This document shows positions 30,778 through 38,428 of a DNA stretch of 64,000 bases, in pieces. The stretch comes from an uncultured Agathobaculum sp. (GTDB lineage: Bacteria; Bacillota; Clostridia; Oscillospirales; Butyricicoccaceae): positions 1 through 64,000 of the forward strand of contig CAKSVR010000008.1 in the NCBI GenBank assembly GCA_934504345.1, read 5' to 3'. The notes under the pieces are model-generated. The model was not told the DNA's origin. It worked only from the letters and a program-made list of their open reading frames with translations, and made no database searches. Each line of letters begins with the position of its first letter. Positions within the stretch are counted from its first letter, which is position 1. Position numbers and translations under genes: made by a program.

Positions 30778-31523
30778 GGTGCACACGCGGCGCGTGAGCG
30801 CTGCGCCGTGACTGGGCGGCAGTCTATTCCTCGGTATCCGTTCTATGGTGCACACGAGTTGTGTTAGCAATACGCCGTTTCCGGGCTGGGGATTTCGCGC
30901 TCTGCGGAGCGCGGGAACGGGCCGCTCGCGCGGCAGGCGCAAAGAGGGAGGGACACCTACGGTTTCCCTCCCTCTTTGAACTCCTACCTTTCCCTCAGCG
31001 ACCTCGCGAACGGGCCTGACGGCCCTACTTCGTAAGTAACTCGCATAAAGGAACGGTATCGGCTTCCGTTTTCCGCGCTGTCGCGGCGTAATCGCGGCAG
31101 ATTGCACGGTTTTTGCGTAAAGGCAGTGTAGCAGAGCGCTAACGGCTTGAGCGTAGCTGTGAAAGGGATGGTCGGCGTTAAGCCGAGCCTATCAGGTGGT
31201 AACGGTACTGCCGTTCCTTTTTCGGTCCCACCTCTAAGTAGGAACGCTTGCGTTCCGTCGCTCCGAGGTATCCCAAAAAGGGCGGAAGATGGAGTCCCAA
31301 GAGGATAGAAACCACCGTAGGGGGTGTCTATCCTTTTGGAAACCGTTCCCGCCGTCCGCAGACGGCGAAACTCCCCAGCCCGGAAACGGCGTATTGCTTC
31401 GCAACTCGATTGCACCATGAAAAGGCTGCCGAGGAAAAGACTGCCGCCCAGTCACGGCGTAGCGCTTACGCGACTCGTGTGCACCGGAGAACGGCTGCCG
31501 AGGAATGGGCTGCTGCGTATCGG
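30778..31523. repeat. R element, full palindromic copy (R4)
   Basis: About 750 bp between the convergent Lrp and rsmA genes. The left arm opens GGTGCACACGCGGCGCGTGA. The right arm carries the reverse complement (GCTTACGCGACTCGTGTGCA near 31465-31484), followed by a partial extra 69-bp unit. Inner landmarks are as in R2 and R5: CCTCCCT hairpin, AACTCGCATAAAGGAAC, TCGGTCCCACCTCTAAGTAG, CCAAGAGGATAGAAACC. The two halves resemble each other as diverged inverted copies. No gene supported. Confidence 0.85.
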
Positions 31524-31534
31524 CCAATCAGAAT

Positions 31535-32398
31535 TTACTGCATCTTCTCCGCTGCCAAATCTGCCAGCTTCGCATACTCTTCCAGGCTGAGCCGTTCGCC
31601 TCTCACGCGGGCATCCAGACCCGCCGCCTCGACCAGCGCGGTGATCTCGTCCTTGCCCATCGATGCGCCGAGCACCGGGCCGAGCGCGTTGACGAGCGTT
31701 TTCCGGCGCATATTGAACGCCGCGCGCACGAGCGCAAAGAACAGCTTTTCGTCCCTGGTTTGCACGGCAGGCTTATCCAGCGGCACGAGCTTCAAGACCG
31801 CCGAATCGACTTTCGGCTTGGGCACGAAGCAGTCCGCCGGAACGTCAAACAGGATCTCCGCCTTGGCATGATACTGCACATAGATGGAGAACGCCGAATA
31901 CGCCGCTGTGCCCGGCTCGGCGCAGATGCGCTGCGCGACCTCTTTCTGCACCATGACCGTCACCTGCCGGAACGCGCCGCTCTCGAGCAGCGCCGTGATG
32001 GCCGGTGTGGTGATGTAATACGGCAGATTGGCACACGCAATGGCCTTTCCGTCCCCGAATTTCTCCTTGCAGAGCGCCGCAAGATCGGTTTCCAGCACAT
32101 CGCCGTGTACGACCTCGAAATTATCATACTCCGCGAGTGTTTCCGCCAGCACGGGCATGAGCGCCCGGTCAAGCTCGACCGCCACGACCTTATCCGCGCG
32201 CCGGCACAGCTCCGCCGACAGACAGCCCATGCCCGGGCCGACCTCGATCGCATTGCCGTATTCGGCGGCGCCGCTCATCTCCGCGATACGGCGCGGCACG
32301 CTCTCGTCCGTCAGGAAGTTCTGACCGAGCGACTTGGAAAAATGGAAGCCGTGCCGGCCCAGCACTGCCCGGATGGTTTCAATATCACATAAATTCAT
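31535..32398 (-). CDS. rsmA: 16S rRNA dimethyladenosine transferase KsgA
   Basis: A 287-residue SAM-dependent enzyme dimethylating two adjacent adenines in helix 45 of 16S rRNA late in 30S assembly. Motif I EVGPGMGCLSAEL, the KSLGQNFLTDE N-terminus and the catalytic NLPYYITTPAI motif are intact. ATG 32398 follows GGGGAG; a longer frame would run through the hpf terminator. Downstream it ends at R4. Confidence 0.95.
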   Translation of the reverse strand: MNLCDIETIRAVLGRHGFHFSKSLGQNFLTDESVPRRIAEMSGAAEYGNAIEVGPGMGCLSAELCRRADKVVAVELDRALMPVLAETLAEYDNFEVVHGDVLETDLAALCKEKFGDGKAIACANLPYYITTPAITALLESGAFRQVTVMVQKEVAQRICAEPGTAAYSAFSIYVQYHAKAEILFDVPADCFVPKPKVDSAVLKLVPLDKPAVQTRDEKLFFALVRAAFNMRRKTLVNALGPVLGASMGKDEITALVEAAGLDARVRGERLSLEEYAKLADLAAEKMQ

Positions 32399-32419
32399 TC
32401 GTTTCTCCCCTTTTTGACC

Positions 32420-32452
32420 GAAAAAGACCGGCGGCAGAGCGCCGCCGGTCCT
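32420..32452 (-). terminator. hpf terminator
   Basis: GACCGGCGGC/GCCGCCGGTC 10-bp stem followed on the minus strand by TTTTTC; it lies between hpf and rsmA. Confidence 0.9.
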
Positions 32453-32485
32453 TATGTAATGCACTTTGTATTGTTAGAGCAGAGC

Positions 32486-33013
32486 TTACTCTTCGCCCTC
32501 GATCAGGCCGTAACCGCCTTCCGCGCGCTTGTAAACAACGGCGTGGATATTGTCGTTGTCGGCGTTGCGGAAGAAATAGAACTGGTGATCGAGCAGGTTC
32601 ATCTGGAGGATGGCCTCGTCTACGCACATCGGCTTTACGTCAAAGCGCTTGCGGCGTACAACGTCGAAATCCTCCTCGGCCATGGCTGCCTTCTGCTCTG
32701 CCATCTTATCGAATGCACCCTCGCGCAGGCGCTTCTCCAGACGGGTCTTATGCTTGCGGATCTGGCGCTCGATGCTGCTGATGGCGCCGTCTACGGAAGC
32801 ATACATATCAGTCGTCGTTTCCTCGGCGCGTACGACCAGACCGACCTGACGCACCGTGATCTCGACCGTCTGCTTGCCGCGCAGCTCGCTGAACGTAAGC
32901 GTGGTGTCGGAATCCTGCTGGAAGTAGCGATCCAGCTTTTCGACCTTACGCAATGCATACTGACGCAGCTCGTCCTCGATCTTGATTTTTCTCTCGACGA
33001 TAGTGAACTTCAT
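32486..33013 (-). CDS. hpf: Ribosome hibernation promoting factor, long form
   Basis: A 175-residue protein. The N-terminal HPF/YfiA ribosome-binding domain (about 1-100: IEDELRQYALRKVEKLDRYF) is followed by the dimerising C-terminal domain of long HPF (about 118-175: VRRKRFDVKPMCVDEAILQMNLLDHQFYFFRNAD). It forms 100S ribosome dimers in stationary phase. Stand-alone gene with an extended -10 promoter at 33108-33137. Confidence 0.95.
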   Translation of the reverse strand: MKFTIVERKIKIEDELRQYALRKVEKLDRYFQQDSDTTLTFSELRGKQTVEITVRQVGLVVRAEETTTDMYASVDGAISSIERQIRKHKTRLEKRLREGAFDKMAEQKAAMAEEDFDVVRRKRFDVKPMCVDEAILQMNLLDHQFYFFRNADNDNIHAVVYKRAEGGYGLIEGEE

Positions 33014-33107
33014 AAAATCATCTCCTAACAGGCGTAAACCGCCTTTGATGGCTTTATCCGCGGCCGCCGTGGTGCGGCGGAAACGGTATTGGGTTTTTGC
33101 TATCTTC

Positions 33108-33137
33108 AGTATAGCACACCCTATGCAACTTGTCCAA
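33108..33137 (-). promoter_or_regulatory. hpf promoter
   Basis: Minus strand TTGGAC (33132-33137), 18-bp spacer ending TGC, TATACT (33108-33113): an extended -10. Confidence 0.6.
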
Positions 33138-33213
33138 CAATTTTTCAGAAGTTCACAATTTGTTCAGCATATTCCCCAAGAAACTTTACAACATCTTGGC
33201 AGTGGTGCTTTCC

Positions 33214-34056
33214 TTACAGCTCACCCTCGGCGTGGCGGGTGACATGGCAGGAAATGTTGACCACACACGGCAGGCCCGCGATATGCGTGCCGAACGGCTC
33301 GATAGCGCACGCGAGCGCGGTTACCGTGCCGCCGAGGCCCTGCGGGCCGACACCGGAGGCGTTGACCTTGTCAAGGATCTGCTGCTCCATCTCGGCGTAG
33401 ACCGGATCGGCGTTGTGCTGATCGACCGGGCGCAGCAGCGCACGCTTTGCAAGGTACGCGGCCTTGTCGCTCGTGCCGCCGAGTCCGACACCGATGACGA
33501 TCGGCGGGCACGGGTTGGAGCCCGCATGGATGCACGCATCCGCGATGAAATCCACGATCTGCTCCTTGGTGGCAGCAGGCGTGAACATCTTCATCTGGGT
33601 CATGTTCTCCGAGCCAAAGCCCTTGGGCGCAACCGTGATCTTTACCTTGTCGCCCGGAACGACCGAGGTGTACAGGATGCACGGCGTATTGTCGTTGGTG
33701 TTCTCGCGGCGCAACGGGTCGCCAACCACCGACAGGCGCAGATAGCCGTCGATGTAACCGCGGCGCACGCCCTCCGTTACGGCATCCTCGAACGAACCGC
33801 CGGTCAGATGTACGTCCTGACCAATTTCCGCGAACACGATCGCCATGCCCGTATCCTGACAGACCGGCACGTTGTTCTCGCGCGCAAGGTCGCAGTTGGC
33901 GATCATCTCACCGAAGATGGTCTTGCCGAGCGGCGATTCCTCCGCGTTCCGGCCGTCTACGAATGCCTGCCGCAGATCGGCGGGCAGATAGTAGTTGGCA
34001 TCAATGCACAGCTGGCGTACCAGCTTGGTTACTTCCGAAACCTCAATCGTCCTCAT
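33214..34056 (-). CDS. Class I fumarate hydratase, alpha subunit
   Basis: A 280-residue iron-sulfur lyase subunit (FumA-N/TtdA-like). Probable cluster ligands lie in VPVCQDTGMA (about residue 65), AGSNPCPPIVIGVGLGG (about 185) and VVNISCHVTRHAEGEL at the C-terminus. It would interconvert fumarate/malate or a similar pair with a beta subunit. No beta subunit follows: the 200 bp downstream are the hpf promoter region. It overlaps the amidohydrolase stop by 4 bp, and its Shine-Dalgarno AGGAGGA lies inside that gene. L(+)-tartrate dehydratase alpha is the main alternative. Confidence 0.87.
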   Translation of the reverse strand: MRTIEVSEVTKLVRQLCIDANYYLPADLRQAFVDGRNAEESPLGKTIFGEMIANCDLARENNVPVCQDTGMAIVFAEIGQDVHLTGGSFEDAVTEGVRRGYIDGYLRLSVVGDPLRRENTNDNTPCILYTSVVPGDKVKITVAPKGFGSENMTQMKMFTPAATKEQIVDFIADACIHAGSNPCPPIVIGVGLGGTSDKAAYLAKRALLRPVDQHNADPVYAEMEQQILDKVNASGVGPQGLGGTVTALACAIEPFGTHIAGLPCVVNISCHVTRHAEGEL

Positions 34057-35225
34057 TTTGTCCTCCTGTATTCCGGTGCGCCGTTTACGAAAACAGCCTG
34101 CACCTGAGTTGCAATATCCAGCGGATCACCGCTCCACAGCACGCAGTCGGCATCCAGACCGGCTTTCAGACTGCCGATGCGATCCTCCATGCCCGCGATC
34201 TTCGCGGGGACAGACGTTACCGCCCGCAGCGCATCGGTCTTATCCATGCCCGCGCGCACGGCCAGCATGAGCGCCATCGGCAGCAGCCGCAGCGGTATCT
34301 CCGGGTGATCGACCGTGATGGCGGTTTCGATGCCCGCCTTGCACAGCAGTCCGGGCGCGGCATCCGACAGATTGCGAATCTCCGGCTTGGAGCGGTCAGT
34401 CATATACGGGCCGCTGACCACCGGAACGTGCTCCTCGGCCAGCAGGTCGGCCACAAGGTGCGCCTCCGTGCCGTGGATGATGACGGCGCGCAGTCCGAAC
34501 TCTTTCGCGATACGCAACGCGGTGAAAATATCGTCCGCGCGGTGCGCGTGGAAGTGCGCCTCGGCCTTGCCCCAGAGAAGCGGCTGGAGTGCTTCCATCT
34601 TGATGTCGAAATCCGGCTCGTCCTGCTCCGGATCGTCCTCCGCACGCGCCTTTCGCGAGAAATATTCCTTGGCCTTGTACAGCTCCTCGCGGATGATGGC
34701 CGCCGTCGCCATGCGGGTGACGGGCGTTTCGTCCTTGTCGTGGTAGACAGACTTCGGGTTCTCGCCCAGCGCGAACTTGATCGCCAGCGGCGCTTTGAGT
34801 ATCATGTCGTCCACGCGGCGGCCCGCCGTTTTGAGCAGCGCGATCTGTCCGCCGATGGGATTGGCACTGCCCGGGCTGACAGCCGCAGCCGTCACACCGG
34901 CCTCCAGCGCCTCGCGGAAGCTGCGGTCGAACGGGTTCACGCCGTCCAGCGCCCGCAGATGCGGCGTAGCCGGGTCGGTGTCCTCGTTGCCGTCCGCGCC
35001 CTCGAAGCCGAGGCCGTCCTCGTACAGACCGATGTGCGAGTGGATGTCGATGAGGCCGGGTGTCAGCACGCCGCCCTCGCCGTCTATGACGTTTTCGCAG
35101 TCCGGCGCTTCGCCCTCGCCCATCGAGGTGATTTTGCCGTTTTCAAGCAGAATCCAGCCGAAAAAGCGAGAATCCTGCTCGTCCATCGTCCAGATGCTGA
35201 TATTTTTGATGAGTGTTTGATTCAT
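34053..35225 (-). CDS. Amidohydrolase-family protein (imidazolonepropionase-like)
   Basis: A 390-residue metal-dependent hydrolase. Metal-binding GLIDIHSHIGLYEDG (about 56-70), EAHFHAHRADDI (about 222-233), VIIHGTEAH (about 247-255) and the late TVDHPEIP aspartate region are recognisable. It is 15-20% shorter than many imidazolonepropionases and lacks hut neighbours, so the substrate is open. Translationally coupled to the fumarase alpha gene. ATG 35225 follows AGAGG. Confidence 0.82.
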   Translation of the reverse strand: MNQTLIKNISIWTMDEQDSRFFGWILLENGKITSMGEGEAPDCENVIDGEGGVLTPGLIDIHSHIGLYEDGLGFEGADGNEDTDPATPHLRALDGVNPFDRSFREALEAGVTAAAVSPGSANPIGGQIALLKTAGRRVDDMILKAPLAIKFALGENPKSVYHDKDETPVTRMATAAIIREELYKAKEYFSRKARAEDDPEQDEPDFDIKMEALQPLLWGKAEAHFHAHRADDIFTALRIAKEFGLRAVIIHGTEAHLVADLLAEEHVPVVSGPYMTDRSKPEIRNLSDAAPGLLCKAGIETAITVDHPEIPLRLLPMALMLAVRAGMDKTDALRAVTSVPAKIAGMEDRIGSLKAGLDADCVLWSGDPLDIATQVQAVFVNGAPEYRRTK

Positions 35226-35247
35226 GGAAAACCTCTTCCAAAAACTG

Positions 35248-35276
35248 TTGACAACTATGGTAATTTATGGTATATT
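35248..35276 (+). promoter_or_regulatory. Promoter of a candidate small RNA
   Basis: TTGACA (35248-35253), 17-bp spacer, TATATT (35271-35276), divergent from the amidohydrolase gene. Confidence 0.7.
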
Positions 35277-35282
35277 TATCAT

Positions 35283-35373
35283 GGCGGTTGGGAAAGCCGC
35301 CATGCACCGTTCATATCTTTATCCCCACAATCCTTATTTTGGCGCTCTTTCGCAAGAAAGGGCGCGTTTTTTT
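35283..35373 (+). ncRNA. Candidate small RNA of about 90 nt
   Basis: The predicted transcript starts with a hairpin ATGGCGG/CCGCCAT (35281-35302). A single-stranded pyrimidine-rich linker follows (CATATCTTTATCCCCACAAT), and it ends in a terminator GCGCTCTTTC-GCAA-GAAAGGGCGC plus GTTTTTTT (35342-35373). No reading frame of note. The order promoter, 5' hairpin, linker, terminator is typical of trans-acting small RNAs. Not assigned to a known family. Confidence 0.55.
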
Positions 35374-35391
35374 GCGCTGCCGCGCAAAAAC

Positions 35392-36200
35392 GGGGCACGC
35401 GAGGCGTGTGAGCGCTGCGCCCTTTCCGGGCGGCAGCCCGTTCCTCGACAGCCGTTACACGGTGCACACGAGGCGCGTGAGCGCTGCGCCGTTTCCGGGC
35501 GGCAGCCCGTTCCTCGGCACCCTTTTCATGGTGCAACCGAGTTGCGGAGCAATACGCCCTTTCCGGGCGGGGGATTTCGCGCTCTGCGGAGCGCGGGAGA
35601 ACGGCGCTCCCGCGCGGGGCCAAAAGGATAGACAACCTACGGTTTTCCACCCTCTTAGGAAGCTCCCCTTTTCCCTTTGGCAACCTCGCGAACGGGCCTT
35701 GCGGCCCTACTTCGTAGGTAACTCGCATAAAGGAACGGTATCGGTTCACGTTTTCCGCGTGGCTGCGGCGTAATCGCGGCAGATTGCACGGGTTTTGCGT
35801 AACTGAGTGTAGCAGAGCTCTAACGGCTTGAGCGTTGCTGTGAAAAGGATGGTCGGCGTTAAGCCGAGCCTATCAGGTGGTAGCGGTACTGCCGTTCTCC
35901 TTTTTCGGTCCCACCTCTAAGTAGGAACGGAACGTTCCGTCGCTCCGAGGTATCCCAAAAAGGGCGGAAGATGGAGTCCCAAGAGGATAGAAACCACCGT
36001 AGGGGGTGTCTATCCTTTTGGAAACCGTTCCCGCGCTCCGCAGAGCGCGAAATCCCCAGCCCGGCAACGGCGTATCGCTCACGCAACTCGCGTGCACCAG
36101 AGAACGAATACCGAGGAAAGGGCCGCTGCCCATGGACGGCGTATCGCTCACGCGACTCGCGCACCCCGGAAAACGGCTGCTGTAAAACGGGCTGTGCTCC
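35392..36200. repeat. R element, full palindromic copy with tandem arm units (R5)
   Basis: The longest copy (about 810 bp). The left arm has two head-to-tail units of about 69 bp plus a third, divergent one, starting near 35392, 35461 and 35530; each opens GCA-C-CGAG...GC and contains TTCCGGGCGGCAGCCCGTTC. The right arm repeats these inverted. The middle shares AACTCGCATAAAGGAACGGT, GCTAACGG-like, TCGGTCCCACCTCTAAGTAG and CCAAGAGGATAGAAACC with R4. It lies between the small RNA terminator and that of the S1-domain gene. No gene supported. Confidence 0.85.
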
Positions 36201-36224
36201 CGAATGCTCCGCAAACGCCCGGAT

Positions 36225-36255
36225 AAAAGCAAAACCGAGGTTTCCCTCGGTTTTC
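36225..36255 (-). terminator. Terminator of the S1-domain gene
   Basis: Minus strand AAAACCGAGG-GAAA-CCTCGGTTTT stem, followed by GCTTTTA; it ends the Yab/DivIC cluster. Confidence 0.88.
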
Positions 36256-36259
36256 TTCT

Positions 36260-36724
36260 TTATCTGCGGCGGCGCGAACCGTTCTTGCGGTCGGTCGCGT
36301 GGCGCACATCCGCCTGACGGCTTTCGCTGTCCGACATGAACGCTTTCAGCTTATCCTCAAAGCTCATGGTGGACGGGTCCTTCGGTGCCTGCTGTGCACG
36401 GCCGCGCGGCGCGGACGAACGCTGGAAACGCGGCTGGCGCGGCGCATAGCCGCCCTCACGGCGATCCTGGTGCGGCTGGCGCGGCTCCTGCGGCTGCGCC
36501 TTCTTAATAGACAGATTGATGCGGCCCGCCTGATCGATGTTGATGATCTTCACCTTGACCTGCTGGCCTTCCTGCAAGAAGTCCTTGATGTCGTTTACGA
36601 ACGTCGATGCAACCTCCGAAATGTGCACCATGCCCGACTTACCCTCGGGCAGCGCAACAAATGCACCAAACTTGGTGATGCCGGTTACCTTGCCCTCTAC
36701 GATCGCTCCCACTGCCAAATCCAT
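36260..36724 (-). CDS. S1 RNA-binding domain protein (YabR-like)
   Basis: A 154-residue protein. An S1 domain (residues 1-73; GAIVEGKVTGITKFGAFVAL, then GMVHISEVA) is followed by a disordered Gln/Arg/Pro-rich tail ending SRRRR. Homologues (YabR, GSP13) associate with ribosomes. Gene order after divIC is the same as in Bacillus subtilis. ATG 36724 follows GGAGG at moderate distance. Confidence 0.88.
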   Translation of the reverse strand: MDLAVGAIVEGKVTGITKFGAFVALPEGKSGMVHISEVASTFVNDIKDFLQEGQQVKVKIINIDQAGRINLSIKKAQPQEPRQPHQDRREGGYAPRQPRFQRSSAPRGRAQQAPKDPSTMSFEDKLKAFMSDSESRQADVRHATDRKNGSRRRR

Positions 36725-36757
36725 ATAAGCTGTTTTGCCTCCGTTATTATTTCCCTT

Positions 36758-37039
36758 TTACCGGCTGGACGTATCCACAAAAATACGTTCTCCCGGCTCC
36801 GCATAGCCCAGTTCCGAGCGTGCCATTTCGCCGATGTCCTCCTCCGAGATGCCGCTCTGCATTTCCTCCCGAAGCGTTTCATTGGCTTTCTGGTATTCCT
36901 CCACCCGCAGGGTCAGCGACGAGAGTTCCTCCCGCTTGGCCTTGATCTGCGTTTGCAGGCCGATAACGTGAACGACTGCGTAGATCAAAAACACCAGCAC
37001 CGCAATTCTGAGCATAACTGCTGCTGCACGTTTTGACAT
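36758..37039 (-). CDS. divIC: Septum formation initiator, DivIC/FtsB family
   Basis: A 93-residue bitopic protein. Short basic N-terminus, one membrane helix (about residues 8-27), a coiled coil (about 30-65), then ARSELGYAEPGERIF, the family's C-terminal signature. It forms a complex with FtsL and DivIB to control septal synthesis. Position between yabQ and yabR supports DivIC. Confidence 0.88.
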   Translation of the reverse strand: MSKRAAAVMLRIAVLVFLIYAVVHVIGLQTQIKAKREELSSLTLRVEEYQKANETLREEMQSGISEEDIGEMARSELGYAEPGERIFVDTSSR

Positions 37040-37087
37040 TCGCTCACCTCATACCGTTTTACTGCACGCACCAGACTGATACAGTTT

Positions 37088-37546
37088 TTATTTTATACCT
37101 TTTCCGCGAAAAAGAAAAGAGGCTTTTCTAAATTTTTTCGCCCAAAACAGAATTTTTTCCGGTTTGCACCGCTGCCTTGCCACCGTTTGACAGTGCCGCC
37201 GCAGCTCCTGTCCCCGGCGATGCACTGCCGCAGCGCCCCGTGCGAGGCGGTCGAGCACTGCTCTCACCTCGCCGCTGAGCGCGGCAAAGTACAACGAAGC
37301 GCCGCCCGCGGCCGAAACCACGACGAAGCTCCTCGGCTGACCGGCCGCCGCCAGCAGCCCGAATTCAAACAGCCCGCCCAGCACGATCAGCCAGAACAGC
37401 GCATCGAACAGCGCCGTGCCGCCCGTGCCGCAGTGCGCGGCCAGCCGAACAGCCCGCAGCACATCATACACCGCGCCGATGCCCACGCCGAGCAGCAGGC
37501 TTTGCAGCACCAGCGTGATCTGCTCCTGATTGGTGAATGCCGTCAT
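37088..37546 (-). CDS. yabQ: Spore cortex biosynthesis protein YabQ
   Basis: A 152-residue membrane protein with the YabQ N-terminal core, QITLVLQSLLLGVGIGAVYDVLRAVR, and about three to four hydrophobic segments. A basic C-terminal tail follows. YabQ localises to the outer forespore membrane and is needed for cortex formation. It starts 6 bp after the yabP stop. Sigma-E control is expected; I did not find a clear promoter. Confidence 0.88.
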   Translation of the reverse strand: MTAFTNQEQITLVLQSLLLGVGIGAVYDVLRAVRLAAHCGTGGTALFDALFWLIVLGGLFEFGLLAAAGQPRSFVVVSAAGGASLYFAALSGEVRAVLDRLARGAAAVHRRGQELRRHCQTVARQRCKPEKILFWAKKFRKASFLFRGKGIK

Positions 37547-37552
37547 GCCGCC

Positions 37553-37837
37553 TCACCCGCCGAACAGCCGCCGGAGCAGACTGCCGCGCGGCTGCACGCT
37601 GTCGTCGTACTCCAGCAGCCCGACCTCGCCCTGAATGATGAGCTCACCGGCCTCGAGCTGCAAGCGCTCAACGTGCAGGCCCTGTCCGCGCACGACCAGC
37701 ATCCCACGCACGGTTTCGAGCAGCACCTGCTCCTCGTCAAAGCTCTGCACATCGGTCACACCCGAAATGGTCAGCTTTTCCCGTCCCTCCAGGATGACAC
37801 TGTGCGGCATCTCACGGTTTCGTTCCTCCTGTGCCAT
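37553..37837 (-). CDS. yabP: Sporulation protein YabP
   Basis: A 94-residue protein; the core HSVILEGREKLTISGVTDVQSFDEEQVLLET and LHVERLQLEAGELIIQGEV is the YabP/YqfC fold. It is required for spore coat or cortex assembly and partners YabQ. ATG 37837 follows GGGAGGGG. A terminator (37850-37892) separates it from rqcP, so yabPQ-divIC-yabR have a separate start. Confidence 0.9.
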   Translation of the reverse strand: MAQEERNREMPHSVILEGREKLTISGVTDVQSFDEEQVLLETVRGMLVVRGQGLHVERLQLEAGELIIQGEVGLLEYDDSVQPRGSLLRRLFGG

Positions 37838-37849
37838 GCGCTCCCCTCC

Positions 37850-37892
37850 CTATAAAAATATCCCGCTCCACAATCTATGCGGGAGCGGGATA
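37850..37892 (-). terminator. Terminator after rqcP
   Basis: Minus strand TATCCCGCTCC...GGAGCGGGATA 11-bp stem with a 10-nt loop, then TTTTTAT. Confidence 0.88.
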
Positions 37893-37897
37893 CTTTA

Positions 37898-38137
37898 TTA
37901 CAGTTCGCGGTACAGCGCGGAGGCATCCGCCTTGAGCGTATGCTCGGCGATGTTCAGCACCTCCACCTTCATGGTGCGCTGACCGAATGCGATCTCGATC
38001 ACATCGCCGATCTTCACCTGATACGACGCCTTGGCGGACTTGCCATTGACCGTGATACGGGCGGCATCGCACGCATCATTTGCGACCGTGCGGCGCTTGA
38101 TGAGGCGCGATACTTTCAAATATTTATCTAATCTCAC
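37898..38137 (-). CDS. rqcP: S4-domain RNA-binding protein RqcP (YabO)
   Basis: A 79-residue protein that is essentially one S4 domain (MRLDKYLKVSRLIKRRTVANDACDAARITVNG). RqcP assists poly-alanine tailing by RqcH on stalled 50S subunits. The GTG start at 38137 overlaps the hup stop by 4 bp. Confidence 0.9.
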   Translation of the reverse strand: MRLDKYLKVSRLIKRRTVANDACDAARITVNGKSAKASYQVKIGDVIEIAFGQRTMKVEVLNIAEHTLKADASALYREL

Positions 38138-38415
38138 TTGTTTCCGTCTACCTTATCCTTCAAAACTTTGCCCGGCTTGAACACCGGCATGGTCGCCGCG
38201 GCAATGGCGATCTCCTCGCCCGTGCGCGGATTGTGGCCCGTGCGTGCCGCACGTTCCTTGGTTTCAAACGTACCGAAGCCGCTGATCTGCATTTTGCCGC
38301 CCGCCGCCATCACATCCGCGATGGCAGTGAACATGGTGTCGATCGTCTTTTCGGTATCCTTCTTGGAAAAGCCGGTCTTTTCGGCAACCAGCGTCACCAG
38401 TTCGCTTTTATTCAT
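38134..38415 (-). CDS. hup: HU-family DNA-binding protein
   Basis: A 93-residue histone-like protein: MNKSELVTLVAEKTGFSKKD, ISGFGTFETKERAARTGHNPRTGEEI (the DNA-minor-groove arm with its proline) and FKPGKVLKDKV. HU bends and compacts DNA. It sits between mazG and rqcP and is coupled to rqcP. ATG 38415 follows AAGGAG; extra upstream codons in frame belong to the mazG region. Confidence 0.96.
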   Translation of the reverse strand: MNKSELVTLVAEKTGFSKKDTEKTIDTMFTAIADVMAAGGKMQISGFGTFETKERAARTGHNPRTGEEIAIAAATMPVFKPGKVLKDKVDGNK

Positions 38416-38428
38416 GCTTTTGCTCCTT

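Noticed and set aside
30984..31418. ORFs inside the R elements, with recurring peptide bits such as TYEVGP and YLEVGPKKE
   Set aside because: They recur because the DNA repeats. They lack ribosome-binding sites, start and stop at different places in each copy, and are frame-shifted between copies.
35392..35600. Tandem units of about 69 bp considered as a CRISPR array
   Set aside because: Units are contiguous without unique spacers and diverge along their whole length; no cas genes nearby.
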